Below are positions 35,115 through 45,632 of a DNA stretch of 64,000 nt, piece after piece. Location of the stretch: the NCBI GenBank assembly GCA_031291335.1, contig JARLJF010000173.1, positions 1 through 64,000 on the forward strand, given 5' to 3'. The DNA is from Pandoraea sp. (GTDB taxonomy: Bacteria > Pseudomonadota > Gammaproteobacteria > Burkholderiales > Burkholderiaceae). The notes under the pieces were generated by a model. That model had not been told where the DNA came from, made no database searches, and saw nothing but the letters and a program-made list of their open reading frames with translations. How positions within the stretch are numbered: the stretch's first letter is position 1; each line of letters starts with the position of its first letter. A program made the translations under genes and the position numbers.

Positions 35115-36461
35115 ATGATTCAGAAAGTTCTGGTGGCGAATCGAGGCGCCGTGGCGGCGCGCATCATTCGAGCGCTACGGCAGATGAATATCCGTTCGGT
35201 GGCAGTGCACTCCGACGCCGACAGCGCACTGCCGTATCTGGCAGCGGCCGACGAGGTGTATTCCCTCGGTCCGGCGCCCGCCATATCGAGTTACCTCAAT
35301 CAGGAGCGACTGCTGGAGATTCTCGCGCTCAGCGGTGCCGACGCCGTTCACCCGGGCTATGGTTTCCTCTCGGAGAATGCCGCCTTCGCAAGAAGCGTGG
35401 TCGACGCGGGGGCCGTCTTCATTGGGCCTTCGCCGCGATGGATCGAGGCGATGGGACACAAGACGCGTGCGCGCGAGCTGATGGCCCGGCATGGCATGCC
35501 CATGTCACCCAGCTCCGGTCTGCTCGACGATGTGCCCGATACGATTCGCGCCGCTGCGAGCGCCATCGGCTATCCGGTATTAATCAAACCGGCGGCCGGG
35601 GGTGGCGGCATCGGCATGCTGCCGGCACGCGACGAAGTCTCGCTGCTGGCCGCCATCGCGCAAGCGCGCTCCGTCTCGCAGAAGAGCTTCGGCAACGCCG
35701 ACCTGTATCTCGAAAAATTGATCGAGCGGCCGCGCCATATCGAGTTCCAGATTCTCGCGGACAAATTCGGCAATGCCTGTCATCTGTTCGAAAGGGATTG
35801 CTCGGTACAACGCCGCCACCAAAAGGTCATCGAGGAGTCGCCCGCGCCGCTGTTGCCGCGCCGCGAACTGGAGGCGACGGCCGAGCGGATTGCCGCGCTG
35901 TTGCAGAGCATCGGATACGATGTCATCGGCACCGCCGAAACGCTGTTCGGTGGCGACGGCACATGCAACTTCCTTGAGATGAATACGCGGCTGCAAGTCG
36001 AGCACGCCGTGACAGAGGCGATCACGGGCATCGACCTCGTGGTGTCGCAGATTCGTCTGGCCGCCGGCGCGCGGCTCGACAGTGTGATTCCTGACCGGCC
36101 CCGTGTGCAAGGGCATGCCATCGAAGTGCGCCTGTACGCCGAAGACCCGGTGCGCTTCTTCCCGTCACCGGGCAAGCTCGACGTCTTTCAATTACCGGAA
36201 GGCGATGGCGTGCGCGTGGAAACCGGATATGCGCAGGGCAACACCGTCACGCCCTATTACGACCCGCTGCTGGCGAAGATCATCGTACATGCCGCAGACC
36301 GGCCGGCGGCAATCCGGCGCATGGTCGACGCGTTGAAAGCCACGCAAGTCACCGGCGTGAAGACCAACATTCCGTTCGCGCTTCGCGTGCTGCAAGACGA
36401 GACGTTCCAGTTGGGTCACGTCCACACAGGACTCGGGGTGGATATCGCGAAGGCGGCGTAA
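35115..36461 (+). CDS. biotin carboxylase subunit of acyl-CoA carboxylase
   Basis: A 448-residue biotin carboxylase with ATP-grasp fold. Visible are VLVANRGAVAARIIRA, HPGYGFLSENA, the Gly-rich loop KPAAGGGGIGM, ERDCSVQRRHQKVIEE and the catalytic NTRLQVEHAVTE. It carboxylates biotin on the carrier using bicarbonate and ATP. The length matches free-standing AccC, and no biotinyl domain is fused, unlike MCC or geranyl-CoA carboxylase alpha. AGGAGG lies a few nt upstream. Confidence 0.94.
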   Translation: MIQKVLVANRGAVAARIIRALRQMNIRSVAVHSDADSALPYLAAADEVYSLGPAPAISSYLNQERLLEILALSGADAVHPGYGFLSENAAFARSVVDAGAVFIGPSPRWIEAMGHKTRARELMARHGMPMSPSSGLLDDVPDTIRAAASAIGYPVLIKPAAGGGGIGMLPARDEVSLLAAIAQARSVSQKSFGNADLYLEKLIERPRHIEFQILADKFGNACHLFERDCSVQRRHQKVIEESPAPLLPRRELEATAERIAALLQSIGYDVIGTAETLFGGDGTCNFLEMNTRLQVEHAVTEAITGIDLVVSQIRLAAGARLDSVIPDRPRVQGHAIEVRLYAEDPVRFFPSPGKLDVFQLPEGDGVRVETGYAQGNTVTPYYDPLLAKIIVHAADRPAAIRRMVDALKATQVTGVKTNIPFALRVLQDETFQLGHVHTGLGVDIAKAA

Positions 36462-36530
36462 GCACGCCCATATGAGATTCGTCCAGCCGCAAAGCGATTC
36501 GCCGCAGATAACCTAAGTCGTAAATATTGG

Positions 36531-36559
36531 TTGGGTTGGCGAGTCGCGCTCCCTATAGT
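36531..36559 (+). promoter_or_regulatory. candidate promoter of the sulfur-scavenging operon
   Basis: TTGGGT (36531-36536), 17-nt spacer and TATAGT (36554-36559) lie 55 nt before the monooxygenase ATG. The AT-rich stretch just upstream (36510-36530) could hold a CysB-type site, which is not resolved by eye. Confidence 0.45.
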
Positions 36560-36614
36560 GCACCGAGTGGCTTCTTGAAGCTTTCACGGGCTATATGACG
36601 AGTAGCAGGGCTGC

Positions 36615-37814
36615 ATGGATGAGTCTTTGATTGACGAGTGGTTGCCTTCGCACCACTTCGGTGAACATGCAACAGACGTGATACGCGTCGCCGAGGCATT
36701 GAAGACTTCGGCAACACAACGCGATCGGGACGGCGGCACGGCATGGCGCGAGCGCGACGTGCTTCGTGAAAGTGGTCTTCTCAAGCTTGCGGTTCCACGC
36801 GAGTTCGGTGGCTTCGACGCCGGATGGCCCTTGATTCTGCGAACCGTGCGACGGCTTGCCGTCGAAGACAGTTCACTGGCTCACCTCTTCGGGTTCCAAC
36901 ACCTTCAAGTCGCCTCCGTGCGGCTGTTCGGCAACCCCGAGCAGCAAGCACGTTATCTGGGCGGCACCACCGAGCAGGGTTGGTTCTGGGGCAACGCCGT
37001 CAATGCGCGCGATGTGCGTCTGAGCATTACGCGAACGTCCACGGGATACGAACTCAACGGCATCAAGAGCTTTTGCTCCGGCGCAACAGGCTCCGACATG
37101 CTCATCATTTCGGTGACGTCGGGCGATGCCCCGACCGATCGCCGCTTTCTCGCGATCCCGACCCAGCGACAAGGCATCACGGTCAACGACGATTGGGACA
37201 ATATCGGGCAGCGACAAACGGATAGCGGATCGATCACGTTTGATCGCGTTGCGCTCGACGCCTCCGAGGTACTCGGGCCACCCGGCGTCGCCAGCAGTCC
37301 GCGCGCGACATTGCGCAATCTGATCGGGCAACTGATTCTCACGGAAATCTATCTGGGCAACGCGCTGGGGGCGTTCAGAGACGCCATCGGCTATGTCAAA
37401 AACCGCAGCCGCCCCTGGCCAATGGCGGCGGTCGCCAACGCACGTGACGATGAGTTACTGCAATTCCGGACCGGCGGCCTGTGGCCCCGTCTCAAAGCCG
37501 CCCAACTGCTGGCCGACGACGCCCTCCACGAATTCGAACGCGCCTGGCAGCGTGGCCTTGACCTGAGCGCACACGCCCGCGGCGAACTCGCACTGAATAT
37601 TGCTGCGGCGCGGCTACAGGCGGCGCGCACTGCACTGGATACCACATCGGAGATCTTCGAGTTGATGGGGGCGAGTGCGACGACGCGACGCGATGGCTTC
37701 GACCGCTATTGGCGCAACGTCCGCGTGCACACGCTGCACGATCCCCTGGACTACCGCCAGAAGTCCATCGGCCAATGGCTATTGACGGGACAGCTCCCCG
37801 ATCCGTACGGATAA
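36615..37814 (+). CDS. DszC/SfnB-like acyl-CoA-dehydrogenase-fold monooxygenase
   Basis: A 399-residue flavoprotein of the acyl-CoA dehydrogenase fold. The C-terminal RNVRVHTLHDPLDYRQKSIG is characteristic of DszC, SfnB and related FMNH2-dependent oxygenases that oxidise organosulfur compounds. Other blocks: LAVPREFGGFDAGW and LNGIKSFCSGATGSD. It heads a plus-strand operon with a sulfonate/taurine-type importer and an amidohydrolase. A role in releasing sulfur from an organosulfur substrate is likely; the substrate is unknown. The reduced flavin source may be the SsuE/flavin reductase of the cell. Confidence 0.85.
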   Translation: MDESLIDEWLPSHHFGEHATDVIRVAEALKTSATQRDRDGGTAWRERDVLRESGLLKLAVPREFGGFDAGWPLILRTVRRLAVEDSSLAHLFGFQHLQVASVRLFGNPEQQARYLGGTTEQGWFWGNAVNARDVRLSITRTSTGYELNGIKSFCSGATGSDMLIISVTSGDAPTDRRFLAIPTQRQGITVNDDWDNIGQRQTDSGSITFDRVALDASEVLGPPGVASSPRATLRNLIGQLILTEIYLGNALGAFRDAIGYVKNRSRPWPMAAVANARDDELLQFRTGGLWPRLKAAQLLADDALHEFERAWQRGLDLSAHARGELALNIAAARLQAARTALDTTSEIFELMGASATTRRDGFDRYWRNVRVHTLHDPLDYRQKSIGQWLLTGQLPDPYG

Positions 37815-37918
37815 CGACGTCGCGGGAGCCTGAGCACGACAGAAAGAAGGATCGCTACGGACGCCATGCGCGAGCCCGATAGCGAAGTTGAGAATTGATC
37901 ATGAATAAGAGGTGGAAA

Positions 37919-38914
37919 ATGGATCGTCGGGGATTTGTCGCAACGGTAGGCGCGCTCGGACTGGGCATGAGCCTGTTGCCCAAAGCACACGCAGCGGAAA
38001 AAATTGTGGTGGCGGAAAGCCAGGGCTTCAGTTGGGCGATCCCGTATCTGGTGTCGAGCAAGGACTACTGGCGCCCTCAGGGCATCGAAGCGACGACACT
38101 GGCCTTCACTTCCGGCCGCCTGGCGTTTGACGCCGTTCAGGCCGGCAAGGCCCAGTTCGCCACCACCACCGACAGCGTTATCGGACTCGCCGGCGCGAAT
38201 GGCGTCAACACCGTGATCGTGGCGGAGTTCACTCGTCTGTCGAGCGGTATGGTTGTCGCAGCGCGCACCGATCGCGGCATCGATACGCCCGCGCAACTCA
38301 AAGGCAAACGCATCGCCACTCCGTTAGGCACGAGCGGACATTACTTCCTGTCTCGTTATCTCTCACTGTGGGGCCTGAGCCTCAAGGACGTCACACTCGT
38401 CAACGTAGGCGCCGGCGACGTGGTCACCGCCATCGGGAAAAACGGGGTGGACGCGTTCGCCTGGGGATTCGATTCCGGGCAAAAGGCTGTCTCGGACTAT
38501 CCGGGTCTGGTTCGCCTGCTGCCCGACACCGGGCTGGAAAAGGTCTTTGTGAGCCACTACGTGTTGACCGCGCCTGAATCGGTCGTGCGGCAGCAACCCA
38601 AGCTGGTGGAAGGCGCAGTCCGTGCCCTGTTGGCCGCAGAACAGTTTTATCGCACGCAGCCGAAGGAAGCCGTCACGTTGGTAGCCGAGCGCACCAAGAC
38701 TTCTGTGGCAGCAACGCAAACGGGCTTCGGCACGATGCAAGTCGGTGTCCGCCTCGACAATCGTCTGCTCGACGATCTGGTACTCAATGGCGAATGGGCG
38801 ATCAGCGCGGGACTGGCGCAACGCCCCAAGGAAGACCTGCGCTCGCTCTATCGCAAGCTTGTCTATACGGAAGCGCTCAAGGCCGTCGCCCCTGACCGGG
38901 TGACCCTCTCGTGA
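37919..38914 (+). CDS. ABC transporter substrate-binding protein (SsuA/TauA-like)
   Basis: A 331-residue NMT1/SsuA-type binding protein. The N-terminus MDRRGFVATVGALGLGMSLL has a twin-arginine-like signature before a hydrophobic core and AHA cleavage site, suggesting Tat or Sec export. The body has FTSGRLAFDAVQAGKAQFATTTDS and AWGFDSGQKAVSDY blocks. The ATG at 37919 is chosen because AGAGGTGG lies 4-6 nt before; the ATG at 37901 is an alternative. It should bind a sulfonate or similar anion for the importer encoded next. Confidence 0.88.
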   Translation: MDRRGFVATVGALGLGMSLLPKAHAAEKIVVAESQGFSWAIPYLVSSKDYWRPQGIEATTLAFTSGRLAFDAVQAGKAQFATTTDSVIGLAGANGVNTVIVAEFTRLSSGMVVAARTDRGIDTPAQLKGKRIATPLGTSGHYFLSRYLSLWGLSLKDVTLVNVGAGDVVTAIGKNGVDAFAWGFDSGQKAVSDYPGLVRLLPDTGLEKVFVSHYVLTAPESVVRQQPKLVEGAVRALLAAEQFYRTQPKEAVTLVAERTKTSVAATQTGFGTMQVGVRLDNRLLDDLVLNGEWAISAGLAQRPKEDLRSLYRKLVYTEALKAVAPDRVTLS

Positions 38915-39702
38915 GCACCACGCCTCTCGCGCCACCGGCCGTCTCGATTCAGGGCGTTTCGCAGTTGTACACGACGCGGGCCGGCGATCTGAACTGGGCG
39001 TTGACGGACGTAGACCTGGAGATCAACGACCACGAGTTCGTGTGCGCGATCGGCCCCAGTGGCTGCGGCAAGACAACGCTGCTCAACATGATCGCCGGGT
39101 TTCTCAAGCCGACGTTGGGCAGCGTCACGTCTCACGGTGCGCCAATCGATGGGCCGGGGCCTGACCGCGGAGTGGTCTTTCAGGAATACGCGCTGTTTCC
39201 ATGGCTGTCTGCACGCCGCAACGTGGAATTCGGGCTGAAACAGCAGGGCGTCGAACGCTCCCAGCGTCGCGCTCGTGCCGAAGCGTTACTCGCGCTCGTC
39301 GGGTTGGGACATGCCGGAGATCGCTATCCCTTCGAGTTGTCAGGCGGCATGCGTCAGCGGGTTGCTGTCGCGCGCGCCCTGGCGACCGAGCCTCGCGTCT
39401 TGTTGATGGATGAACCGTTTGCCGCGATCGATGCATTGACGCGCGCGCTCCTGCAAGATGAGCTGCTGCGTGTCTGGCGCGAGTTGAAGCTCTCGATATT
39501 CTTCATTACCCACAACATTGAAGAGGCCGTGTTTCTCGCGCAACGCGTGGTGGTCATGAGCCCGCATCCGGGGCGCATTCAAGAGATTGTGGACATTCCC
39601 CTGCCCTATCCTCGCGAGCGTAGCGATCCCGCCTTTGGCCGCATCTACGAACACATCAGCAAGATTTTCGAAACATTGAACACGACGGAGAGCGCAGCGT
39701 GA
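38911..39702 (+). CDS. ABC transporter ATPase (SsuB/TauB-like)
   Basis: A 263-residue ATPase. Walker A GPSGCGKTT, Q-loop FQEYALFPW, signature [15 protein letters not shown], Walker B VLLMDEPFAAID and H-loop ITHNIEEA all match SsuB/TauB/NrtD-type proteins. It starts with GTG overlapping the binding-protein stop (GTGA), and ends overlapping the permease start in the same way. Confidence 0.93.
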   Translation: MSTTPLAPPAVSIQGVSQLYTTRAGDLNWALTDVDLEINDHEFVCAIGPSGCGKTTLLNMIAGFLKPTLGSVTSHGAPIDGPGPDRGVVFQEYALFPWLSARRNVEFGLKQQGVERSQRRARAEALLALVGLGHAGDRYPFELSGGMRQRVAVARALATEPRVLLMDEPFAAIDALTRALLQDELLRVWRELKLSIFFITHNIEEAVFLAQRVVVMSPHPGRIQEIVDIPLPYPRERSDPAFGRIYEHISKIFETLNTTESAA

Positions 39703-40628
39703 GCGCCAATCCACAGCAAAGTGTCGGCCTCCTTCCCGGCATTCCGAAAGCGTTGGCGGAGGCCTCACCCCCGCCACGTACCGGCAATCAGGACCGCGAG
39801 CGTCGTCAGGCCATCGAAGACGCCGTCCGGCGAAGCCGGCGCACGCGCCACTGGAGTGCACTCGGCAGGCAATGGCTGCTGGGCGGCATCGGGTGCGTGA
39901 TCTTTCTGGTGATCTGGGAGATCGTTCCCCGGCTGATTCCCGGCATCAACCTCAACATGTTCCCGCCGCCGTCCCGAGTCGCCGGCGTTTTCGCCGAGTT
40001 GACCTGGGGCAGCGCAGAGATATGGCCACATGTCGCCGCCAGCCTGCAACGTGCCCTGTGGGGTTTCCTGCTGGGCGCGTCGCTTGGCGTGATCGCAGGT
40101 GTGCTGACCGGTTATTACCCCACGTTGCGGCATCTGAGCGATCCCGTGCTGCACGGGCTGCGCGCGATCCCCTCCATCGCCATCGTGCCCCTGGCCATCG
40201 TCTGGTTTGGTCTGGGCGATCTCTCCAAGGTCATGCTGATCGCCTGGGGCGCGTTCTTTCCCGTGTGGATCAATACGTTTTTCGGTGTGCGCGATATTTC
40301 CCCCGCGTACCTGCGCTCGGCGGCCTCGCTGGGTGCGCGTCCCACGGCCATCGCCCTTCAAGTGGCGCTACCTGCGGCACTCCCCTTCGTCTTCGCCGGT
40401 CTTCGGCAAGCGACGTCGGTCTCGTTCGTGGTACTGGTAGCGGCCGAACTGGTCGGGTCCGAGAAAGGACTGGGCTTCCTGATTTCATTCGCCCATCTGG
40501 TGTTTCGCGTCGACATCATGTTCGTCGGTCTGATCTACCTCGGAGCCCTCGGCTTCGTGGCCGACCAACTGTTCGCGTGGGTGTTGCACCGGTTGTTCCC
40601 GTGGTACGGCGCGGAGGCACGGCGATGA
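39699..40628 (+). CDS. ABC transporter permease (SsuC/TauC-like)
   Basis: A 309-residue permease with a polar N-terminal extension of about 60 residues, then six helices. The coupling region has SPAYLRSAASLGARPTAIALQVALPAALPFVF. It starts with GTG overlapping the ATPase gene by 4 nt and overlaps the amidohydrolase start (ATGA). Confidence 0.92.
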   Translation: MSANPQQSVGLLPGIPKALAEASPPPRTGNQDRERRQAIEDAVRRSRRTRHWSALGRQWLLGGIGCVIFLVIWEIVPRLIPGINLNMFPPPSRVAGVFAELTWGSAEIWPHVAASLQRALWGFLLGASLGVIAGVLTGYYPTLRHLSDPVLHGLRAIPSIAIVPLAIVWFGLGDLSKVMLIAWGAFFPVWINTFFGVRDISPAYLRSAASLGARPTAIALQVALPAALPFVFAGLRQATSVSFVVLVAAELVGSEKGLGFLISFAHLVFRVDIMFVGLIYLGALGFVADQLFAWVLHRLFPWYGAEARR

Positions 40629-42316
40629 GCGACAAAGCGGATCTCATCCTCCACGGCGGGCATGTTCTGACCATGGCACCGGGCGCGGCGCCAGCGCAGG
40701 CCATTGCCATCGCAGGCGATCGAATCGTCGGCGTGGGCACGGATGCCGACGTCAGATCGCAATGGCAGGCAGCAGACACCCGCCTCGAGCCTCTTGAGGG
40801 ACGCACCGTCATCCCCGGGGTCATCGATGCGCATGCGCACATGGAGCGCGAGGGGCTGAAGACCTTGCGCCCCTCACTTGCCCACGCGCGCCGGTTGTCG
40901 GACGTGCTCGACGTCATACGGCGCGAGGCACAGCGCGTGCCCAAGGGCCAGTGGATCATCACCATGCCCGTGGGGCAACCGCCCTTCTACTTCGGCGGAC
41001 CGTCGACGTTGGCCGAGAACCGCATGCCCAATCGTCACGAACTGGATGCGGTCGCGCCGGACCATCCCGTCTACATCCCGGGACTCTTCGGCAATTGGGG
41101 GGTACCGCCGGGCTACAGCGCGCTGAACTCGCTGGCGCTCAAGCACAACGCCATTCACGCCGATACGTGCCCCGACTGCGAGGGCATCAACATCGAGATC
41201 GCCGCCGACGGCCAGCCTTCAGGCGTGATCGTCGAGACCAACAAGCGACCGCTGATCGAGTTTTCGATTCTCTCGCAGGTGCCCGCCTTCAATTTTTCGG
41301 ATCGGCAGGAGGGACTGCGACGCTCGCTGCCGCTTTACCATGCCTTCGGCACGACAAGCGTGTACGAGGGGCACGGCTCCGCGCCGGAGACGATCGCCGT
41401 CTACCGGTCCCTGTGGGAAGCCGGCGAACTGACGATGCGCACGCGGCTGTGTGTCAGCCCGACATGGAACGACGCCGCCGAAGCGCGTCTGGCCATGCGC
41501 GACTGGCTGTCGTATGCGCGCGGTCAGGGGCTGGGCGACCCGTGGTTCTCTGTCTCAGGGGTGTTCATTGGACTCGGCGGTTCCGCCGCGACGGCGCGTG
41601 CCGTGCGCAAGGTCTTGCCGAACACCGGCTGGTCGGGGTTTGTCGAATGGGCAAACCGGATCGAAGACTTTCACGACTACGCGTGGCTGGCGGCCGAGTT
41701 CGATTTGCGCGTGCACAGCGTGGTCATCGACCGGCTGAGCGAAGTGCTCGACGTGTTCGAAGCGATCGACCAGCGCTTCCCGCTGGCTCGCCGACGTTGG
41801 GTTGTGGAGCATGTGGGACGCGTCGATCTGGCCGATGTGCCTCGCATCAAGCGCCTTGGCTTGCGCGTCACGACCATTCCGTTCTACATGCTATGGAAGA
41901 ATGGCGCATCACGCCTTCAGGAGGAGGACGGCGGCAACCGCTTCGTTGCGCAACGCTCACTGCTCGAGGCAGGCATCGAGATTGCGGCCGGTAGCGACAA
42001 CATTCCGGTAAGCCCCTTCAGCGCCGTATGGGCGAGCGTGGTCAGAGCCGAACGAACGACCGGCGCCATCATCGGTGCGGACCAGCGATTGAGTCGTATG
42101 CAGGCCCTCGAGACCGTCACGCGCAATGGCGCCTTTCTCAGTTTCGAAGAAGATCGAAAGGGCACGATCGCGGCGGGGAAGTGGGCCGATCTGGCTGTCT
42201 TGACTGCGAATCCGCTTGACGTCCCGGACGAGGCATTGCTGACCTTACAAGCCAGCTTGACCCTGGTGGGCGGTCGCGAAGTACATCGCCACCCGGTCGA
42301 CCGGGTGGCAACGTAA
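40625..42316 (+). CDS. amidohydrolase family protein (YtcJ-like)
   Basis: A 563-residue metal-dependent amidohydrolase. The metal motif DAHAHME lies near residue 70, EHVGRVD near 397 and AGSDNIPVSPF near 457; the last includes the catalytic Asp. The fold is closest to YtcJ/amidohydrolase 3 proteins, which hydrolyse amides, imides or formyl groups. Its coupling to a sulfonate-type importer and a DszC-like oxygenase suggests hydrolysis of an imported amide-bearing organosulfur compound, which is inference. ATG at 40625 overlaps the permease stop. It lies convergent to the serine acetyltransferase gene. Confidence 0.88.
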   Translation: MSDKADLILHGGHVLTMAPGAAPAQAIAIAGDRIVGVGTDADVRSQWQAADTRLEPLEGRTVIPGVIDAHAHMEREGLKTLRPSLAHARRLSDVLDVIRREAQRVPKGQWIITMPVGQPPFYFGGPSTLAENRMPNRHELDAVAPDHPVYIPGLFGNWGVPPGYSALNSLALKHNAIHADTCPDCEGINIEIAADGQPSGVIVETNKRPLIEFSILSQVPAFNFSDRQEGLRRSLPLYHAFGTTSVYEGHGSAPETIAVYRSLWEAGELTMRTRLCVSPTWNDAAEARLAMRDWLSYARGQGLGDPWFSVSGVFIGLGGSAATARAVRKVLPNTGWSGFVEWANRIEDFHDYAWLAAEFDLRVHSVVIDRLSEVLDVFEAIDQRFPLARRRWVVEHVGRVDLADVPRIKRLGLRVTTIPFYMLWKNGASRLQEEDGGNRFVAQRSLLEAGIEIAAGSDNIPVSPFSAVWASVVRAERTTGAIIGADQRLSRMQALETVTRNGAFLSFEEDRKGTIAAGKWADLAVLTANPLDVPDEALLTLQASLTLVGGREVHRHPVDRVAT

Positions 42317-42341
42317 AACGTGCGTGCGCAGACCGCTGTAC

Positions 42342-43316
42342 CTAAGCGTAGTTTCGTTCCGCTGCGGCGCGTTCATCCGGTTTGGGGCCGGCTTCGCTGC
42401 GCGATCTGGCTTGTGTGATGTTGCTGTAGGGGGGCGTGTCCTGCGTCAGCCAGACGTTGCCTCCGATCACCGAGCCCTGCCCGATCGTCACACGGCCGAG
42501 GATGGTCGCCCCCGCGTAAATGACCACGTTGTCTTCCACGATGGGGTGGCGAGCCAGCCCCTTGCGCGGGTTGCCGTCGTCATCGGACGGGAAGCGCTTC
42601 GCCCCGAGCGTGACCGCCTGATAGACACGTACGCGTTGTCCGAGAACGGCCGTCTCCCCGATCACCACACCCGTGCCGTGATCGATAAAGAAGCCGGCAC
42701 CGATCTGTGCACCGGGGTGGATGTCGATTCCCGTCGCCGAATGCGCATGCTCGGCGATGATGCGCGCGAGCAAAGGAAGTTCGAGCCGGTACAGTTCGTG
42801 CGCCAGACGGTGATGAATCATCGCCAGGATGCCCGGATAGCACAGCAGGACCTCATCCACACTTCCCGCCGCCGGGTCTCCCTGATACGCGGCGATCACG
42901 TCGCAATCGAGCAAGTCCCGAATCTCGGGCAGCTTGTAGGCGAACTGCTGAATCGCCACATGCACGCGCTCGTCAATGGCCGACGCATCGATATCGTCAT
43001 CGTGACGATCTTTGTAGCGCCACTCCAGCGTGGCCTGCTCGGCCAATTGCGCGAGTGCACTCGCCAGCGCATGGCCAACGTAATAGTTCTCGCCCGACTG
43101 GAGGAGTTCGTGCGGCCCGAGCCGCATCGGGTAAAGCACCCCCTTGAGCAGATCGACGATCTCCGCCAGCCGCTCGCGCGACGGCAAGTCTCGACTTCCC
43201 GCCTCCAGCAACCGCCGCTGTGCCTCACGCCAGCGAAGGCGAGAGGAATGCAACGACGTCACCACGCTCTCAATCTCGAACACTGCCACCAATAAGCTCC
43301 TGTTGAACTGGGCCAT
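42342..43316 (-). CDS. srpH: serine O-acetyltransferase (SrpH/EpsC-like)
   Basis: A 324-residue serine acetyltransferase that makes O-acetylserine, the acceptor for sulfide in cysteine synthesis. The left-handed beta-helix is clear: GIDIHPGAQIGAGFFIDHGT, then VVIGETAVLGQRVRVYQAVTLGA and GATILGRVTIGQGSVIGGN. A long helical N-terminal domain precedes it, as in plasmid-borne SrpH of cyanobacteria rather than short CysE. ATG at 43316 (MAQFNRS) gives the usual length; upstream in-frame starts are possible. It lies about 4 kb from the encapsulin gene, matching the srp gene set. Substrate use follows the family. Confidence 0.88.
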   Translation of the reverse strand: MAQFNRSLLVAVFEIESVVTSLHSSRLRWREAQRRLLEAGSRDLPSRERLAEIVDLLKGVLYPMRLGPHELLQSGENYYVGHALASALAQLAEQATLEWRYKDRHDDDIDASAIDERVHVAIQQFAYKLPEIRDLLDCDVIAAYQGDPAAGSVDEVLLCYPGILAMIHHRLAHELYRLELPLLARIIAEHAHSATGIDIHPGAQIGAGFFIDHGTGVVIGETAVLGQRVRVYQAVTLGAKRFPSDDDGNPRKGLARHPIVEDNVVIYAGATILGRVTIGQGSVIGGNVWLTQDTPPYSNITQARSRSEAGPKPDERAAAERNYA

Positions 43317-43477
43317 AGCAAGCCCTGCTTCAGATGCACGAAAAGTAGCGGGCACCCCAGGACGCGTCAACGAAGCAAATCGGCTTTTCAAAGCACGCAT
43401 TGCGATATGAGGCCCTAATAGCGGCACGGCATATCGATTGGACAATCGGTTATTGGATCGCGTCGTGACCTCGTTTT

Positions 43478-43483
43478 TATACT
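43478..43483 (+). promoter_or_regulatory. candidate -10 box of groES-groEL
   Basis: TATACT lies 11 nt upstream of the CIRCE element and 71 nt before the groES ATG. Transcription would start near the left arm of CIRCE, the classical arrangement for HrcA repression. The -35 box is not convincing (TTGGAT at 43453 with a 19-nt spacer). Confidence 0.45.
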
Positions 43484-43493
43484 GCCTGTCAGG

Positions 43494-43520
43494 CTGGCAC
43501 TCCCCAAGTGAGAGTGCCAA
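43494..43520. promoter_or_regulatory. CIRCE element (HrcA operator) before groES
   Basis: CTGGCACTC (43494-43502), a 9-nt spacer and GAGTGCCAA (43512-43520) match the CIRCE consensus TTAGCACTC-N9-GAGTGCTAA with one change per arm plus one at the left end. HrcA binds this to repress groESL at normal temperature. Its right edge is 33 nt before the groES ATG. Confidence 0.9.
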
Positions 43521-43553
43521 TGTCACGAAAAACAGACTTCACAAGGAAACACC

Positions 43554-43841
43554 ATGAGCCTTCGTCCTTTACAGGATCGCGTCATCGTCAAACGTCTCGA
43601 TCAGGAGACCAAGACCGCCTCGGGGATCGTGCTGCCCGACAGCGCTGCTGAGAAACCCGATCAAGGAGAGGTCGTCTCTGTTGGTCCGGGCCGGCGCGAC
43701 AACGACGGTCGCCACATCGCGCTCGACGTCAAAGTCGGCGATCGCGTGCTGTTCGGGAAATACGGCGGCCAGGCCGTCAAGGTCGACGGCACCGAACTTC
43801 TGGTGCTTCGCGAAGAAGACATCGTCGCCGTCATCAACTAA
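43554..43841 (+). CDS. groES: GroES co-chaperonin
   Basis: A 95-residue GroES. It opens [16 protein letters not shown], with the mobile loop [16 protein letters not shown] for GroEL binding and [19 protein letters not shown] near the C-terminus. AAGGA lies about 8 nt upstream. It caps the GroEL chamber encoded 40 nt downstream. Confidence 0.97.
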   Translation: MSLRPLQDRVIVKRLDQETKTASGIVLPDSAAEKPDQGEVVSVGPGRRDNDGRHIALDVKVGDRVLFGKYGGQAVKVDGTELLVLREEDIVAVIN

Positions 43842-45521
<1,680 letters not shown>

Positions 45522-45550
45522 CACTCGGGAATCAGCCGTCCGATAGTACA

Positions 45551-45588
45551 GTGGGACCCGTCCATACCGGCACGGGTCCCACTTTTTT
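45551..45588 (+). terminator. intrinsic terminator of groES-groEL
   Basis: GTGGGACCCGT (45551-45561), a 10-nt loop, ACGGGTCCCAC (45572-45582) and TTTTTT (45583-45588). A perfect 11-bp stem with a T-tract, 30 nt after the groEL stop. Confidence 0.93.
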
Positions 45589-45632
45589 GCAGTCACACAA
45601 AAGCTTGCGTCACGACGGCACACCTGCCGAGA

